From positions 1 to 36,969 of the forward strand of contig NZ_JAAXCU010000012.1 in NCBI RefSeq assembly GCF_012911845.1: DNA of 36,969 nt, read 5' to 3'. Position numbers and translations under genes: made by a program. This DNA comes from Bacillus sp. RO2 (GTDB lineage Bacteria > Bacillota > Bacilli > Bacillales > Bacillaceae_I). Positions 31,013 to 36,969 of this stretch are shown piece by piece (position 1 is the first letter of the stretch; each line of letters opens with the position of its first letter). A model generated the notes under the pieces. The model saw only the letters and a program-made list of their open reading frames with translations. It made no database searches and had not been told where the DNA came from.

Positions 31013-31576
31013 CTATTCTCCTTTCAGTATATTCATTAATGTATTCTTAAAACTATCATACACGTACGTCCACAGGACTTCCTCGCCGACATATCTCTGC
31101 CTTAAAGTAGCAATGACTTCCTGTTGCTTTTCTGTAAAAGTAGGATCTTCCTTAGGTGGCAGCGCCCCGCGGAGTTCATCGACAATCTGTTGTACTTCCG
31201 GTGCACGCGGCCCCCATTTCCCCAATAGTTCCCCTTGTTCGCTTAATATTAAGATCATGGGAATCGCCCGTCCCCCGTTTGTCAGATGACGGTCTATTAG
31301 ACTGGTGTCTGCGTCTCTCAGAGCAACGTGGAAATCAATGTCAGCAGCCTCAGCAACTTTACGGATCACTGGATTGATCATCATGGCGTCACCGCACCAA
31401 TCTTCTGTAATCGTGAGAAAATGCAGGGAGTGCTCTTGCAGCTTTTCTACTAATCCATCTGCAGGCAATTGGAACCTATCATAGACCGTTAAGCTTTCCT
31501 CTTTTAACATACTCATTTCATCCATGTATGTTTGAATGGATTTTCCCTCTTGAAAAAATTGTTCTTCGGATTTCAT
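31013..31576 (-). CDS. Thioredoxin-like family protein
   Basis: 187 aa. Thioredoxin-fold core with FLTITEDWCGDAMMINPVI, a cis-Pro region GRAIPMILILSEQGELLGKWGPR, and extra helices at both ends. The active site is EDWCGDA, a single Cys in place of CxxC, as in the Thioredoxin_9-type group; such proteins are unlikely to be ordinary dithiol reductases and may act as monothiol enzymes. Cytosolic, no signal peptide. AAGGAG precedes the ATG by 9 bases. A truncated gene tail begins right after its stop, marking an old rearrangement. Confidence 0.87.
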   Translation of the reverse strand: MKSEEQFFQEGKSIQTYMDEMSMLKEESLTVYDRFQLPADGLVEKLQEHSLHFLTITEDWCGDAMMINPVIRKVAEAADIDFHVALRDADTSLIDRHLTNGGRAIPMILILSEQGELLGKWGPRAPEVQQIVDELRGALPPKEDPTFTEKQQEVIATLRQRYVGEEVLWTYVYDSFKNTLMNILKGE

Positions 31577-31691
31577 GATTGAATTCTCCTTTGTGCTTTT
31601 AGTGTTATTTTAGCTCTTTCATATATCCTTCGATTTAATTGATGATAGAACGAAATTGTCTTTCCCCTAACCCCATTCTACCAATCTTTTC

Positions 31692-31719
31692 ACCAATCAT
31701 AGAACTTTTTCATAGAATA
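31692..31719 (+). promoter_or_regulatory. Sigma-K-like promoter of the three-paralogue spore operon
   Basis: AC (31692-31693), 17 bp, then CATAGAATA (31711-31719), which fits the sigma-K -10 consensus CATANNNTA exactly. It sits 36 bp before the TTG start at 31756. No sigma-A -10/-35 pair is evident. Late mother-cell expression, as for coat and appendage proteins, is inferred. Confidence 0.6.
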
Positions 31720-31755
31720 TATTGCTAGTAAATATATTAATAGGAGGAAATAGAT

Positions 31756-32253
31756 TTGATACGGAAATATAGTATGAAGAGTGATTTAACGGATTTGCCG
31801 GGACCATCGCCAATGGTTAACAGTATGAAAAGTCGGATTAGAGAGTGCAAGCCGAAGAATTTTGTTGAGACGCATAAGTTTCAAGGGGTTGGAGAGAACG
31901 AGACAGGAAATATTCCGCTTACTTTTATTATTAATGCTGCCCAAGAGTATGTTTTGTTTGAGGATTTTACAGAAAATCATAACAAAACTTACTTTCAAAT
32001 AGGCAGCCCTACGTTAGGGACAGAAGATCTTGCATTTAATTTACAAGTAAGAGTGACGACCGATTCCTCTGAAACTCCGCTTGAATACACTATTCCACTT
32101 TCTCAAACGCGGGCATTTCAGTTGGAAAATGTACGCCGAATAACCGTCCATCTTAATAATCTTCCAATATTTTTTCAACGAAGAATTAGCTTTTATTTAG
32201 AAAAGACATTTTGTATGTCATGTTCAGAAGGAGGAATGGAAAATGGGATGTAA
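31756..32253 (+). CDS. Ena-like spore surface subunit, paralogue 1
   Basis: 165 aa from a TTG start, with AGGAGG 8 bases upstream. An N-terminal arm of about 35 residues with one Cys (C31) leads to VETHKFQGVGENETGNIPL, FEDFTENHNKTYFQ, and the last strands TRAFQLENVRRITVHL and EKTFCMSC. About 120 residues of predicted beta strands lie between. The layout (flexible Cys-bearing arm, jelly-roll, FC near the end) recalls the DUF3992 endospore-appendage (Ena) subunits, which are cross-linked by arm-to-barrel disulfides, but the sequence is distinct and homology is not proven. First of three tandem paralogues; overlaps the next by 11 bp. A sigma-K-like promoter precedes it. Confidence 0.75.
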   Translation: MIRKYSMKSDLTDLPGPSPMVNSMKSRIRECKPKNFVETHKFQGVGENETGNIPLTFIINAAQEYVLFEDFTENHNKTYFQIGSPTLGTEDLAFNLQVRVTTDSSETPLEYTIPLSQTRAFQLENVRRITVHLNNLPIFFQRRISFYLEKTFCMSCSEGGMENGM

Positions 32254-32749
32254 GGACAATCATATGAAGCACTGTACGATGGCGCTAACTTCCCCCAGCC
32301 AACAACCGGGAAGATTGAAAGATCATAAATGCAAGAAAGACAGCTGCAATGTGGAAACCCATAAAGTGAGAGGAAACGGACAGGGCCTAACTGGAAACAT
32401 CCCCCTTCAAATTAATATTCCAGGTAATGCTGAAGAGTTAACTGTATTTGAGGATTTTACGGACAACCATAATAAGACTTATTTACAGCTTTCTTCAGAA
32501 CCATCTCCAATTGAGAATACATTCAGCGTTTTAGATGTAAAAATTTTCACTAGAGATTCAAAAGAGCCAATTGAGATACGACTTTCTACTAACCCTATTG
32601 GGCCAGAGTATACCGGTATTCCTAGGGGCATACAGATTGAAAATTTTGCTAGCCTAACTGTCTCTAATCCATTTGATACTGCTAGCACATTACGAGTTTA
32701 TATCGAAAAAACATTTTGCATCTGCTGCAGAAAAAATGGAGGTCACTAA
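32243..32749 (+). CDS. Ena-like spore surface subunit, paralogue 2
   Basis: 168 aa from ATG 32243, with AAGGAGG 8 bases upstream inside the previous gene. It shares with its neighbours the blocks VETHKVRGNGQGLTGNIPL, FEDFTDNHNKTYLQ, GIQIENFASLTV and EKTFCICC. Its arm is the longest and most Cys-rich of the three (Cys 3, 11, 30 and 35, with several His and Lys), and it ends in FCICC, so it could make several cross-links per subunit. That makes it the best candidate for the main polymerising subunit. Two bases separate its stop from the next start, so the three are surely co-translated. Confidence 0.75.
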   Translation: MGCKDNHMKHCTMALTSPSQQPGRLKDHKCKKDSCNVETHKVRGNGQGLTGNIPLQINIPGNAEELTVFEDFTDNHNKTYLQLSSEPSPIENTFSVLDVKIFTRDSKEPIEIRLSTNPIGPEYTGIPRGIQIENFASLTVSNPFDTASTLRVYIEKTFCICCRKNGGH

Positions 32750-32751
32750 CC

Positions 32752-33156
32752 ATGAAAAAACAAAGTCATATAGAAAGCCATTTTGTTCAAGGAAGTGGGC
32801 TTAATCAGACCGGAAACATTCCTCTTCTTTTTCCTCTTCGTCCTAACGAAACGGAAATTATATTCTCTGACGAAACCAACAACCATAATAAAACACTCAT
32901 TCAAATCAAATCGATTGGTGTCGGTCCTTTTCCTCCATTTCCTCTTCAAGTTTTCATCTTCACAAAAGACAGTCTTTTTCCAATTATTGCAGAAGTACAA
33001 GGATCTGAACTTTTCAACGAAGGAAACACACGAGCATTTCAAGTAGAAAACTTTAGTTTCCTCGCCATCCGCTTCAACGACGAAGTAGGCCAACGGGAAG
33101 CTGCAGCTGAAGTATTTATTCAGAAGACGTTTTGTATAGGTTGTGGGGATAGGTAG
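32752..33156 (+). CDS. Ena-like spore surface subunit, paralogue 3 (no N-terminal Cys)
   Basis: 134 aa from ATG 32752, with GGAGGT 8 bases upstream; an upstream in-frame ATG at 32716 lies inside the previous gene. It starts MKKQSHIESHFVQGSG, so it lacks nearly all of the N-terminal arm and its Cys, but keeps TGNIPL, DETNNHNKTLIQ, TRAFQVENFSFLAIRF and QKTFCIGC. If the other two polymerise through arm Cys residues, this one can accept but not donate a link, which would suit a cap or anchor. Last gene of the operon; a terminator follows at 33181. Confidence 0.75.
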   Translation: MKKQSHIESHFVQGSGLNQTGNIPLLFPLRPNETEIIFSDETNNHNKTLIQIKSIGVGPFPPFPLQVFIFTKDSLFPIIAEVQGSELFNEGNTRAFQVENFSFLAIRFNDEVGQREAAAEVFIQKTFCIGCGDR

Positions 33157-33180
33157 TTAGCCCCGTTTTGAGGAAAATTA

Positions 33181-33215
33181 AAGAAAACAGTCCAAAGAAT
33201 ATGAACTGTTTTCTT
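33181..33215. terminator. Bidirectional terminator between spore operon and TerC gene
   Basis: AAGAAAACAGT (33181-33191) and ACTGTTTTCTT (33205-33215) form a perfect 11-bp stem with A/T-rich flanks. It is shared by the converging plus-strand operon and minus-strand TerC gene. Confidence 0.75.
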
Positions 33216-33219
33216 CCCA

Positions 33220-33981
33220 TCAATTTATCACTTCTTCTTCCTTTGCCTTGGAGAAAAACCAGCCTCCTGCTGCAATCAGAAGCAAAACAACGTAGAAAGT
33301 TACTTTCCACTCTGTGGATTTTGGGAACGTTTCAGGTAAAATCCCTAATTGAGGATGTGCTAATGTATACACAAGTAGCTTTACCCCAACCCACCCGACA
33401 ATGAGGAACGCAGCAATCTCAAGACCTGGTCTTGATTTCAATAATGCTACAAATAAGTTAGCTGCAAAACGCATTATAATTAATCCAATTAATCCTCCAG
33501 CAAAGATGACGAGAAACTTTCCTCCGTCTAATCCACCAATTGTAGGCAGCGGTGTATCAGGCAATGTTACAGCAAGTGCAACAGCAGCTAGAATCGAGTC
33601 TACAGCAAAAGCGATATCTGCTAACTCCACCTTGAACACTGTACCCCAGAAACCAGCTTTCTTTTCCTTTTCTTTTCTTACCTTTTGTTTTTTAAACACA
33701 TATTTTCGAAGGATATGGTTCAAGGCAATAAACAGGAGATAAATGGCCCCAATCGCCTGTACTTGCCATACATCCACTAAAAACGAGATGACAAATAAAG
33801 ACCCAAATCGAAAAACAAACGCACCAGCAAGACCGTAGAACAATGCTTTTTTACGTTCTTTTTCTGGTAGATGCTTTACCATGATTGCTAATACTAAGGC
33901 GTTATCTGCTGCCAAAAGGCCTTCAAGTGCTACAAGCAAAAGCAAAACCCATGTATATTCTAATAAAATGGATACATCCAT
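33220..33981 (-). CDS. TerC family integral membrane protein
   Basis: 253 aa from ATG 33981 (AGGAGG lies 7 bases upstream; the adjacent ATG at 33984 is also possible). Seven or more membrane helices. The TerC signatures are clear: LVALEGLLAADNALVLAIMV with the paired Asp/Asn metal-site residues, and VELADIAFAVDSILAAVALA in the second half. Bacillus homologues (YceF, YkoY, MeeF/MeeY) export manganese or metallate secreted enzymes. No yybP-ykoY manganese riboswitch is visible upstream. A cre-like TGCAAACGCTATTA lies upstream at 34025-34012 (minus strand). Confidence 0.9.
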   Translation of the reverse strand: MDVSILLEYTWVLLLLVALEGLLAADNALVLAIMVKHLPEKERKKALFYGLAGAFVFRFGSLFVISFLVDVWQVQAIGAIYLLFIALNHILRKYVFKKQKVRKEKEKKAGFWGTVFKVELADIAFAVDSILAAVALAVTLPDTPLPTIGGLDGGKFLVIFAGGLIGLIIMRFAANLFVALLKSRPGLEIAAFLIVGWVGVKLLVYTLAHPQLGILPETFPKSTEWKVTFYVVLLLIAAGGWFFSKAKEEEVIN

Positions 33982-34156
33982 CATGAAACCTCCTAAAAGC
34001 TGTTGGCTTAGTAATAGCGTTTGCAACATGGGAAATTTTTAGTGATGGATGATTTAGGTATATGAAGAGTTTTGGGTCGTCGCGTCTGCTCTCTTCTCAA
34101 AAAGGAAGTTCCATCATATGTATAGAAATACAAATGATTTTTGAGGAGCGAAGTAT

Positions 34157-35083
34157 ATGGCCATTAAAGCACGTGCGCTTCAAAGGGGAGATACAATTGG
34201 TTTGGTTACTTTGGGGAGTCCTCTTGATGCGACCACGATAAATACGAGGGTACAATTTTTGCGGGATATGGGGTTTAACGTTGTTTTTGGAAGGTATGTT
34301 TATTCTATCGATGGGATTGTCTCCGCTCCCGCTGACAAAAGAGCGGAGGATCTCATGGATATGTTTAAGAACCCGAATGTGAAAATGATTCTTGCGACAC
34401 GAGGCGGGACAGGTGTTCAAGAGATTCTTCCTTATCTTGATTTTAAAATTATCAGGGAAAATCCGAAGTTAATTTCTGGGTACAGCGATATCACCGTGCT
34501 GTTGAACAGTCTAAATCAGTTTAGTGATCTCATTACGTTTCATAGCTTGATGCTTATTGATTTTCGAGCAGAAACACCGTCTTACAATTTTAATCAATTT
34601 TTTGCAGCGACTTCCACTTTTGTCTCCCCGCGAGCTCTTATTAATCCACCAGAAGTGGTGCGTACGGGGATAAATCCTGGAAATGTGACCGGGCCAATTG
34701 TAGGAGGAAATATCACTTCCATCGTTAATACGCTTGGCACGCCTTATGAGATTGATACAAAAGGCAAAATTCTTTTTCTAGAAGACACACATACACCTGC
34801 CAACATGATTCTACGCTACTTTACCCAACTGTCCATGGCAGAAAAATTTAAGGATTGCCTCGGCATTATCATGGGAGAATGCACAAATTGTCCAGTGGCA
34901 TATAACACGTCCTATGCAGATCTTATTAATTCAGTTATCGTGCCGACAAGAAAGCCCTTGATTACGAACTTCGCCACGGGTCATGGGAGGTTTAAGGCTG
35001 CAATACCGATTGGTGCTACTGTTAATATGAACGCTACGAATAACACGATAACGGTGATGGAGCCCGCGGTGTCGCGGGGGTAG
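34157..35083 (+). CDS. S66 family LD-carboxypeptidase
   Basis: 308 aa, normal for peptidase family S66. The catalytic residues are present at the expected spacing: Ser110 in SGYSDIT, Glu209 in FLEDTHT and His276 in GHGRF. Also ATRGGTG and GPIVGGNITS. These cytosolic enzymes cut L,D-peptide bonds in recycled wall muropeptides (LdcA) or act on related peptides such as microcin C (MccF type); without more evidence the recycling role is more likely. GAGGAG lies 8 bases before the ATG. The last codons and stop sit in a GC-rich hairpin (CCCGC...GCGGG), different in base make-up from the rest of the gene. Stands alone. Confidence 0.9.
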   Translation: MAIKARALQRGDTIGLVTLGSPLDATTINTRVQFLRDMGFNVVFGRYVYSIDGIVSAPADKRAEDLMDMFKNPNVKMILATRGGTGVQEILPYLDFKIIRENPKLISGYSDITVLLNSLNQFSDLITFHSLMLIDFRAETPSYNFNQFFAATSTFVSPRALINPPEVVRTGINPGNVTGPIVGGNITSIVNTLGTPYEIDTKGKILFLEDTHTPANMILRYFTQLSMAEKFKDCLGIIMGECTNCPVAYNTSYADLINSVIVPTRKPLITNFATGHGRFKAAIPIGATVNMNATNNTITVMEPAVSRG

Positions 35084-35167
35084 GTACCGTGACCCATATT
35101 GGGGAGTAATCTTGGTGATTCAGGAGTCGGGTTATGTGAATATATGGATTGTCGTTAATTTGAATGG

Positions 35168-35269
35168 TTTTTTTGATTAATTGGGCGGCTTTTTTGTATA
35201 CTTTAGGTCGTTTATTGACTAATTCGTCTCTTTTTTTGACTAATTCAGCTTTTGGTGGCTAACTTAGAG
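35168..35269. repeat. Five degenerate 19-22-bp tandem units (TTTTTTTGACTAATTC)
   Basis: Five consecutive units begin with a T-run and resemble TTTTTTTGACTAATTCGGC: 35168, 35190, 35211, 35231 and 35250. Units 3 and 4 share TTGACTAATTC exactly. Too degenerate and too tightly packed (no spacers) for CRISPR. The rest of the gap 35084-35455 shows no gene. Confidence 0.6.
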
Positions 35270-35396
35270 AGCATATCGCACTAACCAACACATCATCTCT
35301 GGCCTTTCAACGTTATTTCAATATACCATGCTGAAATAGTCGATATTTGTCTTCTTCCTCTTACCTTTAATCTAAAGCGAAGATAAATAATTTTCT

Positions 35397-35408
35397 ACAA
35401 ACGTTTGT
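35397..35408. other. Perfect 12-bp palindrome ACAAACGTTTGT
   Basis: It resembles a LacI-family half-site pair (AAACGTTT core) but lies between the 3' ends of converging genes, where an operator has no obvious target. Recorded as an observation only. Confidence 0.35.
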
Positions 35409-35455
35409 TTAAATTTTAATATGGAAAAATAATAACAGCATATGCATCCTCAAAG

Positions 35456-36133
35456 TCACTCCTCAAAAAAAGCATACAATTCCTCTACTTCATACGTCTT
35501 AAAGACCAGCTTCTCTCGATTGAAGACCAAAATTACAGGAAATTGCTCGACTCCGAACTCTTTTTTATAATCCACCACATACTCTTTATCATACTCAATC
35601 CAAGTAGCTACCACTTCCTCCTCTGTCAGATCGAGAACCTTTTCATATAGAGGGTCTTGCAATTCTAGAGGTAATACAGCCCCTTCTTCATACATAACAA
35701 CTAGTTTATAGCCATCTACATGTGATAGGAATCGTGCATACTTTTCCTCAAAGGTCATATCTAATAAGACGAGTTCTTTAGGCTTTCCTTCAAAACTTTC
35801 TCCCCTAGGTGGATTTACTAACACTTTTTGACCTTTTCTCAAGTCGTTGAGAGATGCTTCTTTCCCATTCTCGTACTTGATCGTGGTTCCTTCCGTAATC
35901 TTAGCTAGGTAGGAGTAACCCTCGTCTGTACCATTCGATCCTTTCCTATCTCGCTTTTCCCATTCCGAAATGTCCACTTCCACACTGTCCCCACTAACAT
36001 TCCATACCGTTCCGATCATTTTTTCATCGTCATAATGAGAATTTGGGTTCTCCTCACCACCAACTGCATTACTACCACAAGCAGTAAGAAGCGAAATGCT
36101 AAAAAATACTAACACGAAAAACGAATGCCGCAT
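35456..36133 (-). CDS. YobA-like (DUF3221) lipoprotein
   Basis: 226 codons including stop, from ATG 36133, with AGGAGGAG about 6 bases upstream; an earlier in-frame ATG at 36172 would place 13 residues before the signal. Lipoprotein signal with lipobox LLTAC (Cys at residue 19). Residues about 37-110 form a small OB-like domain (IGTVWNVSGDSVEVDISEW...GQKVLVNPPRGESFEGKPKEL) like DUF3221/YobA. A second, unassigned alpha/beta domain follows (EEVVATWIEYDKEYVVDYKK, FPVILVFNREKLVFKT) with a thioredoxin-like look but no active-site Cys. It should be tethered outside the membrane. Function unknown. Divergent from the DUF3889 gene. Confidence 0.75.
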   Translation of the reverse strand: MRHSFFVLVFFSISLLTACGSNAVGGEENPNSHYDDEKMIGTVWNVSGDSVEVDISEWEKRDRKGSNGTDEGYSYLAKITEGTTIKYENGKEASLNDLRKGQKVLVNPPRGESFEGKPKELVLLDMTFEEKYARFLSHVDGYKLVVMYEEGAVLPLELQDPLYEKVLDLTEEEVVATWIEYDKEYVVDYKKEFGVEQFPVILVFNREKLVFKTYEVEELYAFFEE

Positions 36134-36291
36134 AGTTTCTCCTCCTGATTTCTTGAAGGGACTGATCCTCACCCACCCTATATTTATATTCTCTATTCTT
36201 CGTTAAGCCGCAATCGATATCCTTCTTTTTCCAAAATTCAAATTAAAATACTCTGATTGGGGCACTATAAGCTTAACTGGAGGGATAAAAA

Positions 36292-36654
36292 ATGAAGAAG
36301 TTTACCTTACTTTTTTGTATAGCATGCTTTCTATTAGTTGGTTATCAACCTGTTCCGTCAGCAGAGGCCGCAAAAGTGGCAACTCAACAAGTACCAAGTT
36401 ATGCAAAGTGGGGACAGCTCGCGATGAAACGGACAAAAGAGGCATATCCAAAAGCAGAGATTGTCGACTATTTACATATGGGCAGACAGGAAGGCCCAAT
36501 ATTAACAACGGAAAAATTCAGGCTATGGATAGAAGAAGAGGACAAAGAGTTCGGAGTGAATGTAACGATTAGCTTTTATAAGGAGACAGAGTCGGTTAAA
36601 GAGGTAAAATTAGAGGAGATAAAGCGGAAGGGGAAAGGGAAGAAGCGGGGATAG
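36292..36654 (+). CDS. DUF3889 secreted protein
   Basis: 120 aa. Signal peptide (MKKFTLLFCIACFLLVGYQP, cleavage probably after AEA), then PSYAKWGQLAMKRTKEAYP, AEIVDYLHMGRQ and TTEKFRLWIEE...EFGVNVTISFY, the DUF3889 pattern (B. subtilis YqzG type), and a very basic tail (KRKGKGKKRG). CTGGAGGG lies 8 bases before the ATG. Exported, function unknown. The Lys/Gly tail could bind the anionic wall. Single gene. Confidence 0.85.
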   Translation: MKKFTLLFCIACFLLVGYQPVPSAEAAKVATQQVPSYAKWGQLAMKRTKEAYPKAEIVDYLHMGRQEGPILTTEKFRLWIEEEDKEFGVNVTISFYKETESVKEVKLEEIKRKGKGKKRG

Positions 36655-36798
36655 TGGTGGATGTAACATTTTCTATAAACCCTAGATATTTTACTTTTCC
36701 TAGTGCTATCCCAATTGTTGTACCCAAGTTATATTGAGTAATCTGCTTTTGTTACCTGTTTTAACCCTGGGGTGATGATTCTGGAGCGTGGGGGCTCT

Positions 36799-36969
36799 CT
36801 GCTACCGTTCTGCTCCTACCACTATTAGTTCGGGTGGAGACAGAGTTTTTCTACTACCGTTTTTCCGTTCCAGCTTGATTTTCGGGCAGAGAGAAAGGCT
36901 CTCTACTACCGTTTTCCTGTTCCAGCTTGATTTTCGGGCGGAGAGAGAGGCTCTCTACTACCGTTTTAC
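36799..36969. repeat. 52-bp-period tandem repeat at the window end
   Basis: The block CTACTACCGTTTT recurs at 36851, 36903 and 36955, and as CTGCTACCGTTCT at 36799: exactly 52 bp each time. The unit also holds CCAGCTTGATTTTCGGGC and GAGAGAAAGGCTCT. Three full copies and a partial one; the array continues past the window. The first copy is the most diverged. 52 is not a multiple of three, so it is not a coding repeat. Confidence 0.9.

Noticed and set aside
33985-34140. Manganese (yybP-ykoY) riboswitch ahead of the TerC gene
   Set aside because: TerC genes often have one, but the conserved motifs are not present in this leader.
35168-35269. CRISPR-like array
   Set aside because: Units are degenerate, abut directly and vary in length.
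36799-36969. CRISPR array at the window end
   Set aside because: The whole 52-bp unit is conserved; there are no unique spacers and no cas genes.

Overview
The window looks like chromosomal DNA from an AT-rich, spore-forming Bacillaceae (Bacillus/Sutcliffiella/alkaliphilic Bacillus type). Reasons: strong GGAGG ribosome sites with frequent TTG/GTG starts, a ComK homologue, cre-like CcpA/LacI-family sites, a c-di-GMP-I riboswitch, LPxTA sortase signals, DUF3889 and YobA-type proteins, and a sigma-K-like promoter. The 1.9-kaa secreted amylase-pullulanase resembles the amylopullulanases known from alkaliphilic Bacillus. This identification is inference from gene content; no 16S or other marker is present.

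Layout. 1-3450: degraded dispersed repeats, then a minus-strand sugar ABC importer operon (two permeases, then a lipoprotein binding protein; no ATPase) behind a promoter with two cre-like sites. 3579-6860: a three-PAS diguanylate cyclase with an intact GGDEF and I-site, then a Glu/Leu/Phe/Val dehydrogenase; a 34-bp split repeat follows each gene. 6870-11060: VanZ-like protein, membrane acyltransferase, GT4 glycosyltransferase, galE. 11126-11763: comK with two ComK-box-like sites. 12066-14872: an LRR/FN3 cell-wall protein split by a frameshift. 14949-21930: EamA transporter and the giant cell-wall-anchored amylase-pullulanase, preceded by three operator-like sites.

22128-22733: a c-di-GMP-I riboswitch with an anti-Shine-Dalgarno hairpin in front of a 58-aa protein. 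The terminator of this unit has been split by a 216-bp MITE-like element with terminal inverted repeats and an 8-bp target duplication. 22750-24650: DUF4064 protein, VOC protein, several very small genes (one a Cys/His-rich 51-aa protein) and possible remnants. 24766-27594: a three-gene lipid-linked glycosylation unit (GT-C protein, GtrA flippase, GtrB-like GT2). 27696-31576: a hypothetical protein, a SnoaL-like protein, rarD, a MerR-HTH/coiled-coil DUF3967 protein with CGATATA-type sites, an orphan C-terminal gene fragment and a thioredoxin-like protein.

31692-33156: a sigma-K-like promoter drives three tandem paralogues with a conserved NHNKT motif and a C-terminal KTFCxxC motif. They resemble disulfide-linked spore-appendage (Ena-type) subunits and are the best candidate for an undescribed system. 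33220-36654: TerC-family protein, LD-carboxypeptidase, YobA-like lipoprotein and DUF3889 protein. The window ends in a 52-bp-period tandem repeat.

Themes. The maltodextrin importer and the amylase-pullulanase share cre/operator-like sites and probably form one alpha-glucan regulon. The cyclase and the riboswitch place c-di-GMP synthesis and sensing within 20 kb of each other. Both wall proteins end in LPxTA rather than LPxTG, pointing to a class D-type sortase. All functional calls come from reading the sequence; no database search was run.
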